From Erigeron canadensis (taxonomy: Eukaryota > Streptophyta > Magnoliopsida > Asterales > Asteraceae), in the NCBI RefSeq assembly GCF_010389155.1, contig NC_057764.1, positions 14,260,001 to 14,324,000 on the forward strand: a DNA stretch of 64,000 nucleotides, in the 5' to 3' direction. Numbering within the stretch: the stretch's first letter is position 1; each line of letters begins with the position of its first letter. Positions 34,644-45,071 of this stretch are shown here, piece after piece. The notes beneath the pieces were generated by a model. It searched no databases, had not been told where the DNA came from, and saw only the letters and a program-made list of their open reading frames with translations. The position numbers and the translations under genes are program-made.

Positions 34644-35059
34644 GTGTAGGTGGCCATAAGACCTTACATGGAGTCCCCACACCCAACTTAATGGGTAGAC
34701 CTCACGGTGGTCCATCGTCGTCGTTAAGGAAAAACAAAGTCAATCCAACTGAGCATACCGTTTAACCATTGCACGTGTAGTGGTTAGTTACTCCACCCAG
34801 ATGCACTCAAACATAACTATGCCACGGGGAGGTATATATCTAGATTTCCGCACCACGTGACCACGTACTCACTAGCTCCGAGGAACTAGCATGGGTTAAG
34901 CTTAATACAACTTTATATTTATGCTCGAGACTTCTTTTCTTTATTAGCTTAGGCTAACGTTCACCTAAAGTAATCACATAAACCTTTTCTTTACTTTAGG
35001 GCCCTTAATCGTGTACGTGTCATGGCAAACATATAGAAATCTAGTGATTAGGTGATCAA

Positions 35060-35230
35060 GCCATGCATATGAACACATAACATACACATATGTATAATCA
35101 TATCATCATAACATGATATCAATACATCATCATATCATATCATATCATTATCATATCATCATACTATTGCATCATCGTATCGCCAATTGCATTATAGCAT
35201 CATATCCTTATACTATCATAGCATCTTTTC
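35060..35230. repeat. ATCATAT-rich simple repeat
   Basis: CATCATATCATATCATATC and related words. It is the inverted counterpart of the stretch at 420-605 in the sister element. Confidence 0.7.
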
Positions 35231-35238
35231 GTATTAGC

Positions 35239-38200
35239 TGTAACACCCCGACTAAGGTGGAAACACGAGATGCCACAGAACGACATGGTACAAAAGATTT
35301 AAATATAAAACATCAACTCAAGTTTTCAAATGACATTCAAAATCCAAAAGATTACAAATTAAAGATGACGTCCAAATCCATTACACAACCAAATTCATAA
35401 TTAAAATGATTAAATGTTTGCAATACTTGTTCAACCATACAAGCATATTAGAGTCCAAAAGGGTGGTCCAAGCTACGCACCTAAATCTTTAACCTGAAAA
35501 GCATGAAGAAGAAGAAGTGTCAACTACGAGAGTTGAGTGAGTTCATAGGTTTTTAACTAACAACATAAAGTGTATATATATATATCCATCATAACCAAAA
35601 ATTTGAGAGTCACCAAAATTTCCATGTATACCTCCAATGTAACATTTGAAAAGCGTATGTTCCACTTACTATAATCAACGTAGTAAAATTACTATCATAT
35701 AACCACAAGGGTATAATTCAATCAACCTTGATGAGTAAATGCTTGAGCCACTACTACTACCTTTTTTTTCAAAGTCCAATAATAAATAAATAAATCTTGC
35801 ATGAGCTGTCAATCAAGTGCCGTAATAATAATAATATGAAAGGGGTCGTGCCATGGAGACGACCTAAGTAAGGTAGCTAGAACACCCGTGGTCGGACTGG
35901 AAGCGGAGGTTGTCACAAAGGCAACCAACCTTCCACCGTTACACAATTGGGTGGGTGGACGAAACCTAGTTGCGCAACTAACTAACTACAGGCCTCCATA
36001 ATCGGAGTAAATAGTAGTGAACCGAAGAAAGCGGTTTGACAGAACTCAAGCTCATCATATAAATCATTTATCATAATGAACATACGAAACAATTTCTTTT
36101 CATAATCATAATATCAAGAATCATTTCATATATATGTAATAATAAAAGCAATTTAGCTTATATATCATGCTTTTCACCCCGATAGTTAAAATACATAAAA
36201 TAGTTTGAAAGGGGGCTATGACTCACTTGAATTGAGAGTGAAAGAGGGCTGATCAAAAGCGAGATCTCTGGCTAGTGGTGTCTTTCCTCAAGAAAGCCTA
36301 AACCATGGTATTCGAAATATGCACAACGTAAGTGTGTGTTACATGAACTAGTAAACTAGATCATGAGACGTATGCTAGTAGACTTGCCCAACTTTGGTTG
36401 TTGTTTAAATTATGGAAATTCAAGTACATTATGTTGTTCACCTCATTTGGTTGGAAGACATTTGGTAGTAAAGGTCATTCATACGATTTTTGTTCGGTTA
36501 TTGAAATTTCGGTAGTTTAACTTCGTTTTATATATATTTTCCATCGCATACTTTGTTTAATAACCATATTTGACATTTGTGTTCTCATAATATCAATATT
36601 GATATATCTTGCTGATTTATAATTATTTATTTAATTTAATATTATTTAATTAATTATTTACTTATTTTATTGGTTTATTAATCAAATAATTCCTTATAAT
36701 TATTTTTAAGTCCTTAAATTATCTCTAAAATTCATAGATAATTATAGATGGATTATCTACTGATTTTCAAGCCTTTTTATTTGTAACATTGTGATTCTTA
36801 TATTTATTTGTGCCTTATTTCTATTTATTTAATAATAATGATTTATTAGTGACTTTTACTTAATAATTTACTTTTAAATTGTATAATTCTTGTTCCCTTG
36901 CTTGTAGTTATTTTTTCCCAGTAGGTTTTAGTCACTTTTATCATTGGTTAAGTGGCTTTGATCAGATTCATGGTTTATATAATTTATTTATTAATTTATA
37001 TATCTTTTAATTACCATTTTAATTCATTAAATCATAGAAATCCTTACAAATCACCACAAGAGTTTTAGTCCAAAAATTCCAGGCCTTTTTAGGCACCTTT
37101 TATCAATAAAAATCTGTAAACATTCAACCTCTTTTGTGTCTTGCTTAAATTGAGGATTTTATAATTGAAAATCGTTTACCGAAATAGTGATTTTAGCCTC
37201 ATTTCTTAGGCTATTAAGGTACTTCAAAATGGATTTTCATCCTAAATTCCACATTCACAGTAAGTTCATCATATTTTGGTGGTTCAAGTCGTGATGGTGG
37301 TGGTGGTGTGATATGTGCAATTTAGTACTTTCGGTTAGTGATTATTTGACCCGAAAAGACGGTTTTTGAGCTTATTCTTGCCATGCATCAAATGACTTGA
37401 GTTTTATACTTTTAATATGTCATATTTCCAGTATGTTCATCACATTTTCATGGTCATAAAGTTATGGTGCATGTGTGTGTTCAAAATGCATTTTAACAAG
37501 CTTTCGGTTTTCGATTGCAAGCATATTTTAACTTGTTTTGACCCAAGCTTTATATACTTGATATTTTGTGAATTTTTCCAGAATATTTGCATGACTTTTA
37601 ACCTATTTTTCAGTTGACACAAGTCTAGCTTCACCTCATAATCCAAACAACAATCCAACTTTCTTAAATCTAGCATGCATGTAATCATCTCATCATTTTT
37701 AACAACAAATCTTTATCCAACAACAATCCATCAACATAAAAAATGTATTTTTATGAAATTTTCCAGAAATATATACATAAACATTATATAAAATATGTTC
37801 ATCTTTTTATATAAAAAGTTACTTTACAACTAATCAACACACATATCCACCTTTTTGATGCTAACTTTCATAGATCCAACACTTTATCAATAAAATCTAT
37901 ATTTTTATAAATATTTCTAGAAATATTACCTTCATAATATGTATGAATATAACCATTTTTCAAAGGAAAAATCATATCAAAGACTATTAAACACACAACC
38001 ACACTTTTGGGTCTTAAACTAGTCGAATCATTGGACTTTTCTTCATAGATTCAACATGCATGAGCATGAGAAGAAAAACCATATCAACTTTGCCCTCATT
38101 AAGTGTATATTTGAAAGGAAACTTGAAGATTCATAAAGAAAACATAAAGAAAATAAAATCTTTTGATGAAACCTTTTTAATATGAACATAAACAAGATTA

Positions 38201-39197
38201 AGCAAGTAAAGAGATGAAGATTATACCCTTGAAGAACACTTTTTGGAGATGGAAAAAGGGCAGATTTTCGTGACTAATATGGCCTCCAACAATCCCTATT
38301 CAAGCCCTAATACAACCCTTAAACTATGCTTGAATCAACCCTTTATTAATCTAGCCTAAACCCTTATTATTAGTATAAGTTTAAGTTGGATTTTTGCCTT
38401 GTTCTTGCTCCCTTGATGGCTGCCGTTTTTGAGAGAGAAAGGAAGAGTATGGAAGAGTTTTTTCTTGGGAGAAAATGATGTATGTGAAGTGTGTGTGAAA
38501 AGTGGAAGTTCCAAGACAAAGAGTGTGCATGTATATTTCAAAATGGGTGATGTATGTGTGTGTGATGAGGGGGGGACGGCCACATGGGGTATTCAAGGGG
38601 TTTTTCCCCCTTTTTTTTTGTTATAAAAGTTGTGTAAGTATATTTGTTGTATGTATATATATTTGTGTTTGTTTTATAAGTGTAATGTAAGTTTAATTGT
38701 AATATAATGCATGTCTTATCCTAGCATATGTCTATGTGTGTGTCATGTATATGTGTATGTATGTATACATTTTTGTGTTTTAAATTTGTTACATGGCTTA
38801 TTAGTTGCATTCTTGTATTTATTTTAAGCATATATATACACTTAGAGATTTTTAAACACTTTTATATGCTTTATGAGTTATAAATATTTTTAAGTTGTTC
38901 ATGACATTTCTTATGACCAAATATTATTTAGTTGGATTGATGGTACAATTTGTTGGATATTTATAAGGATTTCTAATTGTTATCTCAACTTGTGAGACTC
39001 GCTTTATTAATTATAACTTGATTTGATCATTAAGGTTTTTGTTCAATCGTATTTTATTAAATTGAATTTAGAATTAATCAATAGCTTTAGATTACTAATT
39101 TGGGGCATTACCTACTAGCTTCAAGTATAACTATGGCTTGCGGGAACGTAGACAACCTAAGTAGCACATATATAATATTAAAAGTATGGTTGTTACA
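35239..39197 (-). mobile_element. Second LTR-type element (3,959 bp), intact ends
   Basis: Plus-strand ends are TGTAACACCCCG and GGTTGTTACA, bracketed by TTAGC at 35,234-35,238 and 39,198-39,202. On the minus strand it starts TGTAACAACC. A TATA-like TTATAAC near 38,620 and a CT-rich leader (38,400-38,520) are consistent with an LTR. The interior has no coding domain. It is a different family from its host but built alike, so it is probably a long gypsy solo LTR. A small non-autonomous element is the alternative. Confidence 0.87.
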
Positions 39198-39621
39198 TTA
39201 GCATCATTTCGTCTTATCTTTACATCATGTACATTTCATCTTATCACATACTTTATTCCATTATATCATCATTACATAACATATACATATTTTATTTCAT
39301 CATAGCATGCATAAGATTATCATTCATAATCAATGGTAAACATAATCAATCCCATAGTAACCTCCCACATATTCCCGAATACATACAAGCATACAAACAT
39401 TCATTTGGGGGAAGTTAATCTATGAAAACTATGTTTTGTTGTCCCTAATGTGATAAAAGATGTTATCTTACCTTAAAGGAGTTCAACAACAGCCAATTAA
39501 CAAGTTACAGTGATTGCTAAGTGTTCCCCGGTACTTAGAACAGATATAAGATCAACCTATCAGCTACAACAAAGCATGAGTTCTAAACAAGGAAATTTCA
39601 TCACGTTTCCAGCTTTGCGCC

Positions 39622-40668
39622 TGATGCGTAAATCTCAGACGAATCTAAGCACAGCCGAATGTAACAACTTAAACAAAGAAACTAGCACAGCGGAAATACT
39701 ATTTTGTGAAGATTTTCTGGCTTATATGAAACAAAAAACAAAACAAAAAAATAAAAAAAATAAAATGATAGATAAAGAATCCACCAACAAGATTCGTAAA
39801 TGACTAGCTCCTAGAATCAAGGACAAAGGAAACACTTCAACCCACCACTATTTTTGATAAAGGTCTAGCCACCACAAACACAGATAAAGGAATCGAATAT
39901 TTAAGATCTCACCACTATACTTTATAAAGGACGAACCACTACAAATATAGACAAAGGGATCTCTTCAAACCACCAAGATCAAAGATCCAAAAAGGTAAAT
40001 GAAGATTTCTGGATAAGAAATAGAGGCTGCTCTATTAATTTCATTCAATCAATCGAGTCTGATTTACAATGAGAAATAAGCCCCTATTTATATCCATATA
40101 TGTTATTTCTTAGGAATTAAGGACATATAATAATAAAATAAATAAAAGGCTGTTTGGACAAAGGACAACCACTAATTTATCAACCAATAGGAAATGGACA
40201 GACAAGGCTTCTAGGAAGATTCCTTCTGCACAAGGACCCACAAACCGTTAGAAATAACGTTGTCACACATTCCTTCCTTATTCTATCAACAACTGTCATT
40301 CCTTCTTTATTAGGCCCACAAACAAGTGACTGGAACAAACTTTATTTGGAAAACTGGAAACTAAAATCTGGAACTTCCACTGGAGACTTAAATCTAGAGC
40401 ATCCATCTGGACACTAGACTGGAGCTGGTCACTGGAATGCTTCAGTGGTAAACTTCACGGGCAGATTCTAGTGGTTGTCACTAGAGACTCTTGCCACTGG
40501 AGAAGCGTTACTACTGGTGACTGGACATGTTTAGTAAAGACTTGCCTGAAATGTGCCACTACTGGCACTTGTTCAGATGACATTATTAGCTCAGTTCCCT
40601 TCAACTCACTCAGGTTCTCCAGTTCACTTAGTTTCTCCAGTTCAGTGCACTTAGACATTTCCGCATCA
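39622..40668 (-). repeat. 3' LTR of the gypsy element, copy C (1,047 bp)
   Basis: Plus-strand start TGATGCGTAAATC, end CCGCATCA. On the minus strand the LTR begins right after a purine-rich tract (TTTTTAGAGTAGGAGAA), the polypurine tract of this element, which overlaps the end of the integrase frame. TATA box near 40,085. Confidence 0.9.
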
Positions 40669-40721
40669 TTCTCCTACTCTAAAAAGGGACTTGTCCTCAA
40701 GTTCTCGAGGTTCTCATCCTC

Positions 40722-41198
40722 CAGATTAGGCATCAGATCTTCAACATTAAAAGTACTTGAAACGGCCATTTCTCCAAGTAGCTCAACTTTATAAGCATTA
40801 TCACCATATCTCTCCAGAATCTTGAATGGTCCTTCAGCCCTTGGCATCAACTTGTTCTTCCTTCTTGCTAGAAATCTTTCCAGATCATGAATCAGATTTC
40901 CAACATTAAAAGTACTCGAAACTGCCATTTCTCCAGATAGCTCAACTTTATAAGCATTATCACCATATCTCTCCAGAATCTTGAATGGTGCTTCAGCACT
41001 GGGCACCAACTTGTTCTTCCTTCTTGCTGGAAATCTTTCCAGATCATGAATCAGATTTCCAACATTAAAAGTACTTGAAACTGCCATTTCTCCAGATAGC
41101 TCAACTTTATAAGCATTATCACCATATCTCTCCAGAATCTTGAATGGTCCTTCAGCACTGGGCACCAACTTGTTCTTCCTTGTTGCTGGAAATCTTTC
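40722..41198 (-). repeat. In-frame 159-bp triplication in the integrase C-terminus
   Basis: Three consecutive 53-residue units (41,198-41,040; 41,039-40,881; 40,880-40,722) each carry RKNKL, then a GPFKILERYGDNAYKVEL core (APF in the second) and EMAVSSTFNV. The spacing is exactly 159 bp both times, and differences are only a few bases per copy. The GPF core corresponds to the GPY/F module near the end of gypsy integrases, normally present once. The frame is kept through all three. Confidence 0.95.
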
Positions 41199-42139
41199 TT
41201 TTCTAAGATGCACCCAAATCATATCGGTTGGTGCAAAACTGGGTTGTTTTCGATGCTTGTTGGCTCTTGCCTTGTAATCTGCATTAGTCTTCTCAATTCT
41301 GGCCATTACTTGCTGGTGAATTTTCTTGATTTCTTTTGCTCTGGCCTCAGCGTCAATACTTGCCTTTTGTTCAATCGAAAATGGAATCAAATCAATTGGA
41401 GTTAAAAAGATTGACACCATAGTATATTTCAAAGGGTGATTTACTGGAGGAATAGTTAGGAGCTCTGTTGAAGACAAACTCAGCATGAGCAAGATTTAGA
41501 TCCCAATCCTTCAATGTCTTCTTCACTAATGTTTTTAAAAGCATCCCAATTGTACGATTGGTAACTTCAATTTGTCCATCAGTTTGAAGATGATGAGACG
41601 TACTGAACATCAATCTGGTACCCATCAATCTCCATAAGGTCTTCCATAAATAACTTAGAATGTTGAAATCTCTATCTGACACAATTGTCTTTGGAATCCC
41701 ATGCAAACGAACAATCTCCTTGAAAAATAAATTTGCAATTGCTGAAGCATCATTTGTGGTGGTGCAAGGAATAAAATGAGCCGTTTTTGAAAAATGATCA
41801 GCAACCACCATTATTGCATCTTCCCCCCTTTGAGTTCTAGGCAGTGCAACAATGAAATCCATGCTAAGATCTTCCCATAGCTGACTTGGAACTGGGAGAG
41901 GAGTATACAATCCATTGTGAAAAGTTGCTTTCGCCTGGTGATATGTTAGACAGCGACTGATAATATTCTGAACATCCTCCAGTAAACCTGGCCAGTAAAA
42001 TTTTCACTGAGGATGTCTTCAGTTTTGTTAAGGCCAAAATGGCCAGCTAAACCTACTCCATGTGTTTCCCTTATTAGTAAATCTCTAATGGAACCCTTTG
42101 GAATACACAACATCCCATTCTTAAATAAGAAACCATCTT

Positions 42140-42348
42140 TTTTTTTCGGTATAAAGGTTAGCTGTAATATATACCAAAATCAATGAAGTTCAGGTGTATT
42201 GGCTGAAATACCAATACGACTTTTTAGAAATCATGCACCTTTAGTGCAAATACCAGTGACCCATGTTAACAAGAAACTAGACGTTTAAGACACGACTAGA
42301 TCACTAACAACTACAAACAATAAATGGTTTCTTATTGGCTGAAATACC
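42140..42348 (-). mobile_element. Small poly(A)-ended insertion with fold-back ends
   Basis: AATAAGAAACCATCTT is duplicated at 42,124-42,139 and 42,349-42,364 and brackets 209 bp that start with T8 (poly(A) on the minus strand). This is the signature of LINE-driven integration. No coding motif is present. The word TTGGCTGAAATACCAATA occurs twice, each time as a hairpin with the same 8-base loop. It may be a SINE, or a truncated and rearranged LINE 3' end. Confidence 0.75.
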
Positions 42349-43925
42349 AATAAGAAACCATCTTGAACAACAAATGGTCATTTTTGATTAGTTTCAGCGA
42401 GTCGATTAGCAAAGTCTGGATCAGTAGCATACAACTCTTTAATGAAAGAAAATCCAAGGACTCTTGCTTCCAGAATTAATAACAATGAATATCTTCTAGA
42501 AAGTGCATCAGCAACAACATTAGGTACACCAGCTTTATGTTTAGAAACAAAAGAAAATGACTGCAAAAATTCCACCCATTCCGCATGTCTGGCATTAAGC
42601 TTGTGTTGACCATTAATAAACTTCAACGCTTCATGATCAGAAAAGAAGAAAACTGTTTAGGCTTCGGATAATGAGACCAGTGAGGGATAGCACGAATGAT
42701 TGCATAGAATTATTTGTCATAAGTGTTATACTTTAGTTTAGAACCATTAAATTTCTCACTGAAATAAGCCACTGGATGCCATGCTTGTACTAAAACTGCA
42801 CCAATACCTTCTCCACTGGCGTCACATTCTAACTCAAACAATATATCAAAATCTAGCAAAGATAGTACTGGGCTGAACTGAGCTTTTCCTTCAGTGATTC
42901 GAAGGCCAACTGGGTTGAATTAGGCCAGGCAAATACACCTTTCTTCAAACAATAAGTGATTGGAGCCATAACTATAGAGAAAATCTTGATAAACCTTATA
43001 TAAAAAGATGTCAGTCCATTAAAACTTCTTACCTCAATGATTGTAGTTGGAACTGGCCATGATGCGATGGCTTCTACCTTTGAAGGATCCACAAAAATCC
43101 CTCCTTCTTTTGACACCACATAGCCAAGAAATAATACACTTTCTACCATAAAATCACATTTCTCCAGTTTACCATACAATTGGTGTTTTCTCAGTAGTTC
43201 AAACACACTTCTTAAATGATTAACATGTTCAGCTTCAGTTTTAGAATATACAAGAATATCATCAAAGTAAACAACAACAAACTGACCAATAAATGGCTTG
43301 AGGACTTCATTCATCAACCTCATAAAATTGCTAGGAGCATTAGATAATCCAAAAGGCATTACTAACCATTCATAAAGGATGTAAGTCCCTCGGGTCTTGT
43401 ACTCTTATCTAATCGAGATTGACTTGAGGATATGTCGAGGTGCGGAAATTCCTCGAGATAACCCACAGTTTATATATCAACCTTTAGATGATATATATAT
43501 CACTATATATATATATATATCTTTTTGCGAGATAGTAAACACTCCAGGAACGGCTCTCCGGATTCACTTTACCAAACATGTGGTAATCTAAATCTACGAG
43601 CCGTTTGGGGGTCGAGTGTGTTTTTGCAGCTCTTGCACGAGATGAGTATTACCCACAAGACAAACCATGCGTGTTTCTTAGTTTCTCTCACTAGGATTTG
43701 CTCATTTCTCTCTCTACACTCTTATTGGAACACGCATGACACACACCCACTATTTATAGGCAAATGGCAGTTTGCGTGTTCTGAAACGCGCAGGCCCAAT
43801 AACATATGCGTGTTTCTTATGGTCAAGGCCCATTAGAGTTTTGGCCTGTTTTGCGTGTTTCCCTGAACACACAAAACTGTTTGAGTGTTTTTGTGGTCAA
43901 GCATACTTTTGCTTGTTTCCACAGA

Positions 43926-44041
43926 AACTCTCAAACCATTTGAGAGTTCTTGAGAACAAGCATACTTTTGCTTGTTTCAGAGAAACTCTCAAATGACCAT
44001 TTAAGTGTTCTTACATGAACAAGCAAATCTTTTGCTTGTTC
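43926..44041 (-). repeat. U3 palindrome cluster near the TATA box
   Basis: Perfect hairpins include AACTCTCAAA-CCA-TTTGAGAGTT (43,926-43,948) and GAACAAGCAAA-TCT-TTTGCTTGTTC (44,017-44,041). Between them lies a weaker AACAAGCA/TGCTTGTT stem (43,955-43,977) and a diverged AACTCTCAAA...TTTAAGTGTT copy. Two arm types alternate. Confidence 0.85.
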
Positions 44042-44074
44042 CTAAGAACCCTCAAATAACACTTAGGATATATT

Positions 44075-44412
44075 GAGTAAATGTCTTTACTTCTGTCAAG
44101 ACGCAGAACCAACATTGTACTCTGAGTTAATGTCTTTATTGCTATCAAGACGCAGAACCGACATTAACTCAACTAATGCTTTAACTGCTGTAAATATACG
44201 CAGAACTAGCATTAGCCTTCGACAACATTTCAACTGTTGTGAATACGCAGAAACAATGTCGTCTATATCACCTATTGGAAGTATATATATATATAAGATA
44301 ATGTTTATACTGATGTAAATACGCAGAAACACAATTATCTTAACTTCCCTCTGGAAGTACATTAAGTTAATATCTCCACTGCTGTTAATATGCAGAAACA
44401 ATATTAACTTAA
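44075..44412 (-). repeat. Six-unit hairpin array, constant loop and variable arms
   Basis: Units at 44,075-44,122, 44,124-44,170, 44,173-44,215, 44,221-44,263, 44,295-44,341 and 44,362-44,412 share a loop like ACTGCTGTAAATACGCAGAA. Arms differ between units but pair within each: GAGTTAATGTC/GACATTAACTC, CTAATGCT/AGCATTAG, GACAACATT/AATGTCGTC (one G-T type mismatch), AAGATAAT/ATTATCTT, TTAAGTTAATAT/ATATTAACTTAA. The first unit pairs imperfectly. Inner CTGC/GCAG bases can extend several stems. Confidence 0.92.
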
Positions 44413-44611
44413 TGACTCTTTACATGTTATGTCTAAAACCTGCAAAATACAAATAATAAACAAACATATAAACATAATTGGATCCCAATTGGCTTAACAA
44501 AATATGCCAAGGTAATATTATGGACAAACGGTAATTACAAGACTTGAACTTATAAATAAATATACTTCACATATCTAGAATGCTCATGTCACTGAGAATC
44601 ATGCACTAACA

Positions 44612-44623
44612 GTCTCCCCCTTG
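44612..44623 (-). promoter_or_regulatory. Polypurine tract of the copia element
   Basis: Minus strand CAAGGGGGAGAC directly before the LTR start TGTTAG. It primes plus-strand synthesis in this class and fixes the element's orientation. Confidence 0.85.
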
Positions 44624-45071
44624 ACATCAGCATCTAGATATGACCTTCAAGTCTTTGTTTGTCATCCTAAGTGGTGGCCAAAAACCCTGTCATCAACTTC
44701 AGAAGCTACACAAGCTGGACTCCTGCTCATCCTTTCAATCAACTCAGTAGTTCAAGACTCTTGTTTTGAGTCTAACCCTGATTGATTGTCTACCTCAACC
44801 CTGCCTTTTGTGATGGTTGTTTGTAGAGACAACTCGTCTGATCCCCTTTCCTTTGGATCAAGTAGGTCAAGTAATGCATTGACATATGCACACTTGCCTT
44901 TAGCTGAAGGGTCTATCGAATCTTCAAACATGCTCCCGTATTCGTCAAAATTGAAGTATGCAGCAATGTCGTCCAGTAGCTCACTCCCAACTTCTTCCTT
45001 AGTAGCTGGTCTGACCTGAGTACCGACTCCTACTCCTCCAGTCGATTGTTACTGAAAACCAGCCACTTCTT

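Larger units (their letters stand above)
40674..43379 (-). pseudogene. Gypsy RT-RNase H-integrase region, frameshifted
   Basis: The RT piece (43,359-42,853) starts in MPFGLSNAP and has the catalytic YFDD box ([12 protein letters not shown]). The RNase H end is at 42,626-42,378 (VVADALSRRY). The integrase core (41,910-41,392) has MDFIV, SDRD and TDGQIEVTNR, giving the D-D-E triad. A frameshift joins the C-terminal frame (41,492-40,674), which ends in three copies of a GPF-type module. Stops and frameshifts near 42,850, 42,000 and 41,400 and a small insertion at 42,140 disable it. RT is cut at 43,379 by the copia LTR; reading from that point, YEWLV precedes MPFGL as expected. Confidence 0.92.
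43380..44611 (-). repeat. 3' LTR of the pol-less copia element (1,232 bp)
   Basis: Minus-strand start TGTTAGTGCATG at 44,611, end GGGACTTACA at 43,380. The polypurine tract is adjacent at 44,612-44,623. A TATA box (CTATAAATAG) lies at 43,751-43,758. The U3 part between start and TATA box contains two hairpin arrays. The LTR end matches the fragment at 61,659-61,935 (GAGATTGACT-GGATATGT-GAGGTG-GGAA), so both belong to one family. Confidence 0.9.

Noticed and set aside
38356..38626. Overlapping short frames on both strands
   Set aside because: They sit in the CT/GT-rich leader of an LTR; no motif.
42140..42348. MITE or DNA transposon with terminal inverted repeats
   Set aside because: The 16-bp target duplication and poly(A) end fit LINE-type integration; the inverted repeat involves the target sequence, not element ends.
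44075..44412. CRISPR-like array
   Set aside because: Repeats of constant sequence with variable neighbours invite this, but the genome is plant, the variable parts are paired arms and the array lies in an LTR.
44075..44412. microRNA precursor cluster
   Set aside because: Stems of 8-12 bp are far too short for plant miRNA precursors, which need about 20 paired bases.
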